A stretch of 64,000 nt of DNA from a bacterium (GTDB lineage: Bacteria; Bacillota; Clostridia; Lachnospirales; Lachnospiraceae): positions 708,771 through 772,770 of the forward strand of contig JAMPFT010000001.1 in NCBI GenBank assembly GCA_023664305.1. The letters run 5' to 3'. This document shows positions 24,947 through 34,015 of this stretch, piece after piece. A program made the position numbers and the translations under genes. The stretch's first letter is position 1, and the number at the start of each line of letters is the position of its first letter. Below the pieces are notes generated by a model, which was given only the letters and a program-made list of their open reading frames with translations, had not been told where the DNA came from and did not search any database.

Positions 24947-27900
24947 TACTCTTCCTCCAACAGGCCGGCTTTCCCGCCGCGCTGTCTTCTCATCCGCTTT
25001 GCTGCACCGCCGTTCTTCTTTTCCCGCTCAAAAATATCATAGACACAGGGAATCACGATCAGCGTCAGCAGCGTCCCGTAAATCAGGCCGCCGATGGTAA
25101 CCACCGCCATAGGCTTCGCCATCTCAGAGCCCATATCGTTGCTGAAGACCATGGTAGACAGGGCGAGAATGGTAGTCAGCGCCGTCATCAGCACCGGACG
25201 CAGCCTCGTGCGCCCTGCCTCCAGGATCGCCGTCCTCTTATCCATGCTTCTCTCCCGCAGCTGATTGATGTAATCGATCAGCACAATACCGTTGTTCACG
25301 ATAATGCCCGCCAGCATGACAAAGCCGATCATGGCGATCACGCTGATCTCGCTTCCGCTGATAAACAGTCCCAAAAATCCTCCGGTGAAGGCTAACGGAA
25401 TGGTAAACATGATAATGAACGGGGATTTTAAGGACTGGAACTGCGCCACCATGATCAGATACATGAATGCCACAGCCAGCGCCAGCATCAGCAGGACCTG
25501 CCCCATCGCGTCGTTTATCATCTCGTTCTCTCCCGAAAACACTAATCGGTAGCCCGCTGGCATCTCATAAGACGCCAGCTTTCTCTCCACATCGGCGGAC
25601 ACAAGGCCGACGTTATAGCCGTCCGCAATCGCCGCCGACACGGTGACGTATCTGCTCTGATCCTGACGGTTGATGCTCGTCAGCGCCGCTGCCGCCTCAA
25701 AGGACGCAATTTCCTCCAGCGGAATCTCCGCATTTTCGCCGTTTTCATCGGTTCCCGTGATACTGATCTCCCGCAAGAGCGCCCTCGTCAGCTCGATATC
25801 GTTTCCGTCCATAACATAGACGTTATAATCCCGGTCCGCCGCCACAAGGGTGGTCGCGCTGCCGGCCTCCGCCAGCCTGCCGTATATCTGCGAATAGACC
25901 TGCGCCACCGTCAGACCGTATCGGACAGCCTTCTCCCGGTCGATCACAACCCGCAGCTCTTCCTCCGTCTCCTCCAGTCCGTCGCTGACCCGGGCAGTCC
26001 CTTCCACACTCTCCACAACGGCCGCCACTTCTTCCGCAATTCTCTGCAGTTCGTCAAGCTCCCGTCCCCTTACCTGGATGGAGATGCCGCTGCCGCCCAG
26101 TGCGCTCATATCCATGCTGGAGGTATCCACGGTGATCTGCGCGTCCAGATCCGCCGTCTTTTCAAGAATCAGCTCCGCAATCTCCTCATTGCTCCGCGTC
26201 TTATCCTCCACTGTCACCACATAGATCGTTGCGGCGTTGGTGCTGCCGCCCCCGCCGCCCAGCAGGGAAAGGGTGGAGGTGCTTGTCATAGCGCCCACAT
26301 TCCGCACATCGTCGATTGACAGAATCGCCTCTACTACCCTGTCCGTGACCGCCCCCGTCTCCGCCAGGGTCGCGTCATCCTCCAGCTGCACGCTCACCGT
26401 CAGCTGGGTCGAATCCATATCCGTCATAAAGGCCGTGCCGTTGGTATAAGCCAGCGCGATACTGGCCGCCAGCAAAAGCAGAACCGCCGTCAGCACAAGA
26501 GGCTTCCATTTCAGCGAAAACGCCAGCACCTTTTCATAGCCGTTCACAAGCGCCCGGAAGAATTTTCCCTCCTTCTGTTCCCTGGTTTTCACCAGAATCT
26601 TGGAGGCCATGGCCGGAACCACCGTCAGCGCGATCACAAGGCTGGCCAACAGCGAGTAAGCGATGGTCAGTCCCATATCCACGAACAGCTGTCTCGTGAT
26701 CCCTTCCGTAAATACGATGGGCAAAAAGACGCAGACCGTCGTCAGGGTGGACGCCACAATAGCGCCCGCCACTTCCCGTGCGCCCTCCATGGCCGCCTCT
26801 CGCACGTCGCTGCCAAGGCCCCGCAGCCGATAGATGTTCTCAATCACCACGATAGAGTTATCCACCAGCATACCGATTCCCAGCGCAAGTCCCGAGAGCG
26901 AGATAATATTCAGGGTCACGCCGCTGAAATACATACAGACCACAGCCGTCACAAGGCTGATGGGGACGGATACCGCCACAATGGCCGTAGGCCGCAGATC
27001 CTTTAAAAAGAGGATCAGGATCAGGACAGCCAGACCGAATCCAAATATGATATTGTTAAAAATCGAGTCCATCACAAGATCGATATAGATGCCCTGATCC
27101 ATCAGCGTGATCAGGCTTAAGCCCGGATTTTCTCCCGTCAGCTCCTCAAAACGCTCCGCCAGAAGATCGGATACCTCTCCGGTGGAATACCCTGTCTGCT
27201 TCTGGATTGTCAGCATCACTCCTGCGCTGCCGTCCACATTGGTATAGATTTCCGCGGAATTGTCCGTGTAGAACACATCCGCCACATCCCCCAGAGTGAT
27301 CACGGGCACGCCGTCCATATGCAGATCCAGCAGGGGAAGCTCCTGCAGCTCCTCCGCCGTAGACGGTTTGTCACCCACACGCACCATATAGTCGATGCCC
27401 TCCTCGGTCACATAACCCGCGGGCATGGAAAAATTCTGGGCAGTCAGAAGACCCTTGACCGTATCCACCGTCATAACCTTACTCATATCCGCCTGGTCGT
27501 ATGCTTTCTCCTTCGCCTCCGCCAGCTGCTTTTCTCCCTCCGTCAGCTGCTCCTCGGCGTCGTCCAGCTGCTTTTTGGCGTCCTCCATCTGCTCCAGCCC
27601 GGACTTGATCTGCTCTTCCCCGGAGGTAAGCTCCGCCTCCGCAACCTCCAGCTGATACTCTCCCAGCGCAATCTGGGCCTTGCCGTTGGCAAACTCCACG
27701 GCGGCGGTCATCTGGCCCTGCTCCAACAGGATCAGGCCGTTGTTGATATCCTCGATGGCCTTGTTGAGATCTGTGATCTTCTGGGCCGCAAGGATCTGAT
27801 TTATCTGCTTTACATATTTTTCATACCCATGGCTTTTATTGTCACCGCGACCGTCGTCATCATCATAAGCGACGCCGCCGGTGGCGTGCTCAAACTGTGT

Positions 27901-29286
27901 TTTCAGGGCTTCCTTCTGGTTTTCCAGGTCTGCGATCTGCGCATCGAGTCCCGCGTTGATTGCAGGCGCGAACATGTTGTCGCATACAATTGTCAGTACC
28001 ATTCCGACAGTCCCGGCACTATCTGGAGCCGTCCAGTCCATGGCCTTCAACTCTTCCATGGAGGGCAATGTTGCACCAGGTACTCCAGCCATCCCGCTGA
28101 TTTGTCCCCAGAACTGCCCCAGTATGGCGTTCCCCGTAACAATAGCCTTCAGACCGTTGATCTCATTTCTCGCTTCCTCCAGTTCCGCCGCTGCCTGCGC
28201 ATCGCCGGAACTCACCGCAAGTTCTGCCAGCGCTTTTGCTTGTTTCTGTAAGGCCTCGCCATAAGCATCGGGCGCACCCGCATCCTTTAGATCGCTCTGC
28301 AAAGCATTCACAGAAGCGCTCACAGAAGGCTTCATCCCCTCCAGAGCAGCAATCCCTTCGTCAATCTTCTTAATCCCGTCATGCAAGCCCGCCGCGGTAG
28401 CCAGATTTGTCCGAATGGACTCCAGATTCGTCTTTGCGGTCAGCAGCGCGGTTTTCTGGGCTGCCAGCTGCTTCGCCGTCTCATCCTGCTTCTTTTCCAG
28501 CTCCGTCTTACCGTTCTCCAATTCCTGCTTCCCGTCGTTGAGCTCGCTCTTGCCGTTTGCCAGCTCCCGCTGGGCCTTCAGAAGATCCTTCCTGCCGTCC
28601 TCCAGCTCCTTCTTGCCGTCCTCCAGTTCCTTCCTGCCGTCCGCAAGCTCCTGCTCCGCATCCGCCATCTGATCGTCGATCACGGCATATACCTTCCGGT
28701 TGACCTCGTCGATCTTCTCCTGCCGGATAATGACATTGACGCTCTCCTCCAAAAGACCTGTGGCGTTGACACTGGCCACACCTTCGATGCTCTCCAGTTC
28801 CGGCACGATGGAATCCTGCACATAGATGCTGATCTCGCCGGGATCCATCCCCTCCATGCCCACCGCGGCAATCATGACAGGCAGCATGTCGGGATTCATC
28901 TTCATGATAATGGGATTCCCGATGGAATCGTCCCAGTAGCTTTTGATCTGATCCAGACTCTCCCGGATCTCCAGCGAGATGGCGTTCATGTCCGCGGTCT
29001 GGGAAAATTCCAGAATCACCATGGAATAATTTTCGCTGGATACGGAACTGATCCCCTCGATATTACTGACCGTAGCCATGGCCGCCTCCACCGGCTGCGT
29101 CACCGCCATCTCTACCGTCTCCGGACTGGCGCCGGGGTATGTAGTCATCACGATCACATAGGGCAGGCTGATATTGGGCAGCAGATCCGCCGTCATCCGG
29201 GTAAAGGACACCACGCCGAGAATGATTGCCAACACCACTCCCACCAGCACTGTATAAGGTTTTCTGACACTGAATTTTGAAATCAC
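24946..29286 (-). CDS. RND-family exporter with coiled-coil insertion
   Basis: A 1446-residue RND permease. The AcrB-type core is clear: FSVRKPYTVLVGVVLAIILG at the start, GNPIIMKMNPDMLP, TM4 motif ALGIGMLVDNSIVVIENI, LPIVFTEG, and a second half ending FVMLAGIIVNNGIVLIDYIN. Normal RND proteins have about 1030 residues; residues about 206-600 are extra and lie where AcrB has its docking subdomain. The arms are long heptad-like helices with recurring E-L-x-x-G-K/R units, a hairpin pattern. In a single-membrane cell this arm could cross the wall without a TolC. It is followed by its TetR regulator; substrate unknown. Confidence 0.92.
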   Translation of the reverse strand: MISKFSVRKPYTVLVGVVLAIILGVVSFTRMTADLLPNISLPYVIVMTTYPGASPETVEMAVTQPVEAAMATVSNIEGISSVSSENYSMVILEFSQTADMNAISLEIRESLDQIKSYWDDSIGNPIIMKMNPDMLPVMIAAVGMEGMDPGEISIYVQDSIVPELESIEGVASVNATGLLEESVNVIIRQEKIDEVNRKVYAVIDDQMADAEQELADGRKELEDGKKELEDGRKDLLKAQRELANGKSELNDGKQELENGKTELEKKQDETAKQLAAQKTALLTAKTNLESIRTNLATAAGLHDGIKKIDEGIAALEGMKPSVSASVNALQSDLKDAGAPDAYGEALQKQAKALAELAVSSGDAQAAAELEEARNEINGLKAIVTGNAILGQFWGQISGMAGVPGATLPSMEELKAMDWTAPDSAGTVGMVLTIVCDNMFAPAINAGLDAQIADLENQKEALKTQFEHATGGVAYDDDDGRGDNKSHGYEKYVKQINQILAAQKITDLNKAIEDINNGLILLEQGQMTAAVEFANGKAQIALGEYQLEVAEAELTSGEEQIKSGLEQMEDAKKQLDDAEEQLTEGEKQLAEAKEKAYDQADMSKVMTVDTVKGLLTAQNFSMPAGYVTEEGIDYMVRVGDKPSTAEELQELPLLDLHMDGVPVITLGDVADVFYTDNSAEIYTNVDGSAGVMLTIQKQTGYSTGEVSDLLAERFEELTGENPGLSLITLMDQGIYIDLVMDSIFNNIIFGFGLAVLILILFLKDLRPTAIVAVSVPISLVTAVVCMYFSGVTLNIISLSGLALGIGMLVDNSIVVIENIYRLRGLGSDVREAAMEGAREVAGAIVASTLTTVCVFLPIVFTEGITRQLFVDMGLTIAYSLLASLVIALTVVPAMASKILVKTREQKEGKFFRALVNGYEKVLAFSLKWKPLVLTAVLLLLAASIALAYTNGTAFMTDMDSTQLTVSVQLEDDATLAETGAVTDRVVEAILSIDDVRNVGAMTSTSTLSLLGGGGGSTNAATIYVVTVEDKTRSNEEIAELILEKTADLDAQITVDTSSMDMSALGGSGISIQVRGRELDELQRIAEEVAAVVESVEGTARVSDGLEETEEELRVVIDREKAVRYGLTVAQVYSQIYGRLAEAGSATTLVAADRDYNVYVMDGNDIELTRALLREISITGTDENGENAEIPLEEIASFEAAAALTSINRQDQSRYVTVSAAIADGYNVGLVSADVERKLASYEMPAGYRLVFSGENEMINDAMGQVLLMLALAVAFMYLIMVAQFQSLKSPFIIMFTIPLAFTGGFLGLFISGSEISVIAMIGFVMLAGIIVNNGIVLIDYINQLRERSMDKRTAILEAGRTRLRPVLMTALTTILALSTMVFSNDMGSEMAKPMAVVTIGGLIYGTLLTLIVIPCVYDIFEREKKNGGAAKRMRRQRGGKAGLLEEE

Positions 29287-29362
29287 TTATCTACCTCCTG
29301 CCCGCTTCAGCAGACACATAGTTCCTCCCGTGGCAGGACAATTATCCCTGCTCCGCCATCGT

Positions 29363-29378
29363 CCGACCAGTCAGTCGG
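29363..29378. promoter_or_regulatory. Predicted TetR operator
   Basis: Palindrome CCGACCAGTCAGTCGG (arms CCGAC/GTCGG) starting about 15 bases downstream of the RND -10 box, so a bound protein would block initiation or clearance. The form resembles known TetR-family sites; the partner is inferred from the adjacent regulator. Confidence 0.6.
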
Positions 29379-29393
29379 TTTTTTGCTCTGATG

Positions 29394-29422
29394 ATTATAA
29401 GTCGCCCGGAGCGTGAAGTCAA
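29394..29422 (-). promoter_or_regulatory. Predicted promoter of the RND-tetR operon
   Basis: TTGACT at 29417-29422 and TATAAT at 29394-29399 with a 17-base spacer. The leader to the RND start is about 100 bases and carries the palindromic operator. Confidence 0.8.
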
Positions 29423-29444
29423 TAGAAGAAATCTTTTCATTTTC

Positions 29445-29488
29445 TAAAAAAAATATAAAGCGGCGGCCACCCTTCCCGGAAGCCACCG
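29445..29488 (-). terminator. Terminator after sigH
   Basis: On the minus strand, CGGTGGC pairs with GCCGCCG (arms 29482-29488 and 29461-29467) with an inner TTCC/GGAA pairing, followed by a T-rich run (rc of 29445-29460). It lies just after the sigH stop and upstream of the RND promoter. Confidence 0.75.
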
Positions 29489-29492
29489 TTCT

Positions 29493-30134
29493 TCAATCCC
29501 GCAATATTTTTCTGATCTTGGCTTTCAGCCGCTGGAGCGCATTATCCGTTGCCTTCTCGTCTCTTCCCAGCACCTTTGCGATCTCCGTATAGCTCATGCC
29601 GGTCATGTACAGATCCAGCACCTGCCTCTCGAAGCCGCTCAGCTCTTCCTCGATGGTTTTCTCCAGATACTCCACCCGCTCCTTATCCAGAAACATTTCC
29701 TCCGGATTCAATTCCGCCCGGTCCTCCAGCACTTCGCCCAGATTGGGGCTTTCTCTCTCGTCCCCACCCGCAGACAGCGTTTTTCCGTCCAGCGAAATAT
29801 AGGTGTTCAGGGGCAGATGCTTCTGCCGTTTGGAGGCCTGCACCGCCGTGTACATCTGACGGCTGATACAGAGCTGCGCAAACGTGAAAAAACTGGCGTC
29901 TCTGCCCATGTCGTAATCCCTGACCGCCTTGAACAGCCCGATCATTCCCTCCTGAATCAGATCGTCGTTGTCCGCTCCCAGAATAAACATGGATTTGGCC
30001 TTGCTGCGCACCAGATACTTATATTTATCCAGGATATAGTCCATAAGATACGCTTCTCCCCGCCGAAGTCTGTCGATCAGTTCATCGTCGGTACACTGTC
30101 CGTCGTCTATATCCCTTCCTGTCCTGTCCGTCAT
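29493..30134 (-). CDS. sigH: RNA polymerase sigma factor SigH
   Basis: A 213-residue sigma-70 family factor of the SigH (Spo0H) type, which in Firmicutes directs early stationary-phase and sporulation genes. Region 2 is DNDDLIQEGMIGLFKAVRDYD with the RDASFFTFAQLCI segment; region 4 is the helix-turn-helix MSYTEIAKVLGRDEKATDNAL. The ATG at 30132-30134 has AAGGGA upstream; an in-frame TTG six codons earlier is less likely. The block cysS-mrnC-rlmB-sigH is conserved in Clostridia. Confidence 0.92.
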   Translation of the reverse strand: MTDRTGRDIDDGQCTDDELIDRLRRGEAYLMDYILDKYKYLVRSKAKSMFILGADNDDLIQEGMIGLFKAVRDYDMGRDASFFTFAQLCISRQMYTAVQASKRQKHLPLNTYISLDGKTLSAGGDERESPNLGEVLEDRAELNPEEMFLDKERVEYLEKTIEEELSGFERQVLDLYMTGMSYTEIAKVLGRDEKATDNALQRLKAKIRKILRD

Positions 30135-30187
30135 ATCCGCGTCCCTTTCCAAGCTTTGCCGTTGCCCGGGGAATCCCGGAGTTTTCC

Positions 30188-30343
30188 CGGCTCTCTCCGT
30201 CTCAAGGAGCTCCCTGCTCCCGGCTATCCCTGAAGCTTCCCGGCTCTCTCCGTCTCAGAGGCCTTTCCTTCCCTCGGCTGCCCCCGAAGCTTCACGGCTC
30301 TCTCCGTCTCAGGGCTTTTCCCTGCTCCCGGCTATCCCTGAAG
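30188..30343. repeat. Spaced repeats between rlmB and sigH
   Basis: The 17-base unit CGGCTCTCTCCGTCTCA occurs at 30188-30204, 30241-30257 and 30295-30311, and a second unit CTGCTCCCGGCTATCCCTGA occurs at 30214 and 30322. The last copy covers the rlmB stop codon. The 197-base gap has nothing else recognisable. Confidence 0.8.
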
Positions 30344-31174
30344 TCTCTGCCGCACGATCTCGTAAGCCAGCACTCCCGCCGCCACGGAAGCGTTCAGGGA
30401 ATCAATATTGCCCCTCATCGGAATCGCTGCCGTCATGTCACACTTCTCTTTTACCAGCCTTCCTACGCCCTCGCCCTCGCTGCCGATGACAAGCCCGATC
30501 GCCCCCTTCAGATCCAACTCATACATCACCGTGCCGTCCATATCCGCGCAGACGAACCACATTCCTTCCTTTTTCAGCTCCTCAATGGTTTTGGCAAGAT
30601 TCGTCACCTTAGCCACCGGCGTATAGTTCAGCGCCCCCGCGGAGGTTCTCGCCACCGTCGCCGTCAGCCCCACCGCGCGGTTTTTCGGGATAATCACCCC
30701 ATGCGCTCCCGCCAGATTGGCGGTGCGAATGATCGCCCCCAGATTATGAGGATCCTCGATGTTATCCAACAGGAATATAAAAGGCGGCTCTCCCTTTTCC
30801 CGGGCTGCCCGTAAAATATCCTCCACCTCGGCATACTCGTAAGCGGCGGCCGACGCGATGACTCCCTGATGCTTCCCCGTCTCGGACAGCTGATCCAGCC
30901 GCTCCCTCGTCACATACTTGATTAAGGTATCCTGCTTCTTTGCCTCCCGCTTGATGGAAAGAATCGGGCCGTCCTGGCAGCCGTCCTGAATATAAAGCCT
31001 GTCTATGGTCTTTCCGGAACGAAAGGCCTCCATGACCGCATTCCGCCCCTCTATGGTATACTCGTGAACGCCTTTAATTGCTGCTTTTCGCTCTGGATTA
31101 CCAGTGCGTTCACTCGTTATACATTTTGATCGGCAGCTATTTTCGTTGCCAGATATAAACTCCTGATATGACAT
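30332..31174 (-). CDS. rlmB: 23S rRNA 2'-O-methyltransferase, TrmH/RlmB family
   Basis: A SPOUT methyltransferase that methylates a guanosine ribose in 23S rRNA (RlmB type). It has a substrate-binding N-terminal domain (EGRNAVMEAFRSGKTIDRLYI) and the knotted catalytic domain: LLDNIEDPHNLGAIIRTANLAGAHG, then GLVIGSEGEGVGRL and MRGNIDSLNASVAAGVLAYE. At 280 residues it is slightly longer than usual because of about 35 N-terminal residues. The start follows GAGGAGGGCATC. The last codons overlap a short dispersed repeat. Confidence 0.94.
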   Translation of the reverse strand: MSYQEFISGNENSCRSKCITSERTGNPERKAAIKGVHEYTIEGRNAVMEAFRSGKTIDRLYIQDGCQDGPILSIKREAKKQDTLIKYVTRERLDQLSETGKHQGVIASAAAYEYAEVEDILRAAREKGEPPFIFLLDNIEDPHNLGAIIRTANLAGAHGVIIPKNRAVGLTATVARTSAGALNYTPVAKVTNLAKTIEELKKEGMWFVCADMDGTVMYELDLKGAIGLVIGSEGEGVGRLVKEKCDMTAAIPMRGNIDSLNASVAAGVLAYEIVRQRLQG

Positions 31175-31199
31175 GATGCCCTCCTCGTTTTGACCGATT

Positions 31200-31396
31200 C
31201 ATCTATCCTTTGTTTCCCGGCCAGACTCAAAACGGTAGATTTCTATAACAATTCTGACTTTTCCCTGCCTTTTCTCCCGTTTCAAATTCCGCTTAAACTA
31301 ACCGGTAAATGGAACCTCTACTTCATCCGGCGCCTCCCTTAAATCGCTGAGACTCTTATATCCTTTTACTTCCGGATCAGCGGCAATCCGCCTTCC
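31200..31396 (-). pseudogene. DinJ/YafQ-type toxin-antitoxin remnant
   Basis: Directly after the TAA of the upstream gene, the same frame reads GRRIAADPEVKGYKSLSDLRE, which matches the C-terminal end pattern of RelB/DinJ antitoxins, then EVPFTG, a TAG, and FKRNLKREKRQGK, which matches the start of YafQ toxins. No start codon, antitoxin N-terminus or toxin C-terminus is left. This is a fossil of a DinJ-YafQ pair. The family reading is from memory of those proteins and has not been searched. Confidence 0.55.
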
Positions 31397-31993
31397 TTAC
31401 GCGATAGTCTCCCTTGATATTTCCTTTTCCCTGCAGAGCAGATGCCCGTCCGTCACGGACAGCAGCGCCTCGATGATGGGCCTGTAGCAGCCTGCAAATC
31501 TTTCATCCTTCTCCCAGTCCCCTTTCAGGATGTCAAAGCGGATCAGCCGATCCACAATATGTTCGGAAATCATCTTCCTGTATTCCGGACTATCCTGATA
31601 TCTGTGGATGACGAGCGTCCCCCTCTCTTCCTCCTCCAACAGCCTCTGATACAAATCCGGCACCGCCGTTTCTCTCTCTACCCTGACCTCCTGCGGCGAA
31701 ACAAGCTCCGCGCTCCAGGACGTCATACCCCGCAGAAACCCTTCCTCCGGCAGCTCATAGACCGAACAGCTCCTGCCTGCATACTTTTTTCGCATTCCGT
31801 CAGGGTAGCACTCACATATATGCGGTCTGTCCTCGTCGTCCGTATAAATCATGAAATCAAAATCGTCCTGCCTTACGCCGAACAGCAGTCCCGTGACCAG
31901 ATTCTCAACTCCGTAGACGTATGCCTTTTTATGTGTGGAAACCTTCGGAGTCAAAACCCTGATTCCGGGAGTTTCCGAGATGTGATATACCAT
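31397..31993 (-). CDS. Uncharacterised protein
   Basis: A 198-residue soluble protein that I do not assign to a function. It opens MVYHISETPGIRVLTPKVS, continues KKAYVYGVENLVTGLLFG and CECYPDGMRKKYAGRSCSVYELPEEGF, and ends with an acidic helical half (DLYQRLLEEEERGTLVIHRYQDSPEYRKMI). The first half has the strand-rich look of some ADP-ribosyltransferase-like folds, but no catalytic triad is evident. It starts eight bases after mrnC, with GGAGGG in the mrnC tail as ribosome site, so it is co-transcribed with the cys-mrnC genes. Confidence 0.75.
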   Translation of the reverse strand: MVYHISETPGIRVLTPKVSTHKKAYVYGVENLVTGLLFGVRQDDFDFMIYTDDEDRPHICECYPDGMRKKYAGRSCSVYELPEEGFLRGMTSWSAELVSPQEVRVERETAVPDLYQRLLEEEERGTLVIHRYQDSPEYRKMISEHIVDRLIRFDILKGDWEKDERFAGCYRPIIEALLSVTDGHLLCREKEISRETIA

Positions 31994-32000
31994 ATTCTTC

Positions 32001-32468
32001 TCAACCCTCCAGCCCTGCGGCGGCGATCCCTTCCTTTACCAGCTCCAGAATCCGATCCAGGTCTCCCTGTAAATACAGCCATCCCACCAGCGCCTCAAAG
32101 CCCGTAGCCCTCCGGTAATCTCCGACGGAGGCGTTCTTCGCCATGGTATGAGGTTTGGCGTTCTTTCCCCTGTGATACACCGCCCGCTCCTCCTCCGTAA
32201 GCCTGTCCGCCAGCGCGGCTATCATCCTGGCCTGGGCTCCGGCGTTAACATATTTTACCGCAATATGATGCAAATCGTTGGCGGGGCGGTTCGCCCGCTC
32301 CACAACCGCCGTCCGAATCATCAGGTCGTAAACCGCGTCCCCGATATAGGCCAGCGTCAGGGGAGAATAGCTTCGGATATCCTGTCTCTTGCCGGGGAAG
32401 GCTTCCCTGATCTTCGCCAGGAGCTCCTCTCCCACCGTCTTCTGTTCCATCGCTTCCTGTCCTGTCAT
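32001..32468 (-). CDS. mrnC: Mini-ribonuclease III
   Basis: Mini-III matures 23S rRNA ends in Firmicutes. The 155-residue protein is an RNase III catalytic domain without a double-stranded-RNA-binding domain: SPLTLAYIGDAVYDLMIR is the active-site helix, with TGFEALVGWLYLQGD as the second conserved acidic motif and KNAKPHTMAKNAS in between. It follows cysS, the normal arrangement. An alternative start six codons in (MEQKTVG) is possible. Confidence 0.95.
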   Translation of the reverse strand: MTGQEAMEQKTVGEELLAKIREAFPGKRQDIRSYSPLTLAYIGDAVYDLMIRTAVVERANRPANDLHHIAVKYVNAGAQARMIAALADRLTEEERAVYHRGKNAKPHTMAKNASVGDYRRATGFEALVGWLYLQGDLDRILELVKEGIAAAGLEG

Positions 32469-32530
32469 TTTCTACTCTGTCTCTTTCTGTCCCGTCATCT
32501 TATTCCTCCGGGCAAATCTCCCTGCCCTTT

Positions 32531-33952
32531 TCACGCTTTTTGCCACTTAACCCCTTCCCGGGTATCCTCCAGGACAATCCCCTTCTCCAGAAGCTCCGCC
32601 CGGATCGCGTCCGCCTTTGCGAAATCCTTCTCCTTTTTGGCCGCCTTCCTCTCTTCGATCTTCCTTAGAACATAAGCTTCCAATTCCTCGTCAACGCCGC
32701 TCTCCGCCCTTGCCGCCTCATGCGCCGTCGTCAGGTTCAGCGAAAGCACCTGATCGAAATCCTCCGCCAGCGCGAACTTCGTTGCATCCGGGATATCCGC
32801 CTTCAGCATGTCGTAAAGCACCGTGATGGCCATGGAAGAGTTCAGATCGTCGCAGAGTGCCTCCTCAAACTTCGCCCGATACGCCGCGAAGGCCGCCTCG
32901 TCCGTCTGCCCCTCCCGGTTTAGGCTCCCGATCCGTTTCGTCAGCTTTTCATAGGCCGCGCTCATGTTATCCAGCACCTCAAAGGAAAATTCCAGGGGCT
33001 TCCGGTAATGAGACTGCAGGCAGAACAGGCGATATACCAGCGGATTGTAGCCCTTGGACCGCAACAGGGAAACCGTCAGAAAATTCCCCTTGGACTTACT
33101 CATCTTCCCGGAGCGGTCGTTCAGATGATGCACATGGAACCAGTAATTGCACCATTTATGTCCCAGATAAGACTCGCTCTGCGCCACCTCGTTGGTATGA
33201 TGGGGGAAGATATTATCCACGCCGCCGCAGTGGATATCCATATACTCGCCCAGATGCTTCATGCTGATGCAGGAGCACTCGATATGCCAGCCGGGGTAGC
33301 CCAGCCCCCAGGGACTCTCCCACTTCAGCTCCTGATCCTCAAACTTGGACTTTGTGAACCAGAGCACAAAATCGCTCTTATTCCTCTTGTTCTCATCCTC
33401 CTCCACGTCATCCCGGACGCCGACCAGCAGCTCCTTCTCGCTCTGGTTGGAAAACACATAGTAATCCTTCAGTCTGGACGTGTCAAAATAAATATTACCG
33501 CCGGCCTCATAGGCAAAATCCTTTTGCAGCAGAGCCTCTATCATATGGATAAACTCCGGGATGCAGTTGGTGGCAGGCTCCACCACATCCGGCGTCTTAA
33601 TATTCAAGCTGCGGCAGTCCTCAAAAAACGCGTCCGTGTAAAATCTCGCGATCTCCATCACGGTCTTATGCTCTCTCTTCGCGCCTTCTAACATTTTATC
33701 CTCGCCGGTATCCGCGTCGCTGGAAAGATGCCCCACATCCGTGATATTCATGACGCGCTTTACATCGTAACCGATATAACGCAGCGTTTTCTCCAGCAGA
33801 TCCTCCATGATATAGCTCCTCAGATTCCCGATGTGGGCAAAGTGATACACCGTGGGGCCGCAGGTATACATCGCCACCTTCCCGTCCTCGTTGGGCACGA
33901 ATTGCTCCACCCGCTTTGTCAGTGTGTTATAAAAATGCAGCTTGTTTTCCAT
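32531..33952 (-). CDS. cysS: Cysteinyl-tRNA synthetase
   Basis: CysRS charges tRNA-Cys. The 473-residue protein has the HIGH-type motif (YHFAHIGNLRSY) after the zinc-linked CGPTVY, the further zinc region ECSCISMKHLG with HHTNEVAQSE, and KMSKSKGN. The C-terminal DALR-type helical domain ends at LEDTREGVKW. It lies 63 bases after cysE and upstream of mrnC; the shared T-box leader senses uncharged tRNA-Cys. Confidence 0.97.
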   Translation of the reverse strand: MENKLHFYNTLTKRVEQFVPNEDGKVAMYTCGPTVYHFAHIGNLRSYIMEDLLEKTLRYIGYDVKRVMNITDVGHLSSDADTGEDKMLEGAKREHKTVMEIARFYTDAFFEDCRSLNIKTPDVVEPATNCIPEFIHMIEALLQKDFAYEAGGNIYFDTSRLKDYYVFSNQSEKELLVGVRDDVEEDENKRNKSDFVLWFTKSKFEDQELKWESPWGLGYPGWHIECSCISMKHLGEYMDIHCGGVDNIFPHHTNEVAQSESYLGHKWCNYWFHVHHLNDRSGKMSKSKGNFLTVSLLRSKGYNPLVYRLFCLQSHYRKPLEFSFEVLDNMSAAYEKLTKRIGSLNREGQTDEAAFAAYRAKFEEALCDDLNSSMAITVLYDMLKADIPDATKFALAEDFDQVLSLNLTTAHEAARAESGVDEELEAYVLRKIEERKAAKKEKDFAKADAIRAELLEKGIVLEDTREGVKWQKA

Positions 33953-34015
33953 GACTTTATTCCTCCTATGCGCTCATACATACCGATTTCCCTTTTTCGG
34001 CACTTACATTCCTAC

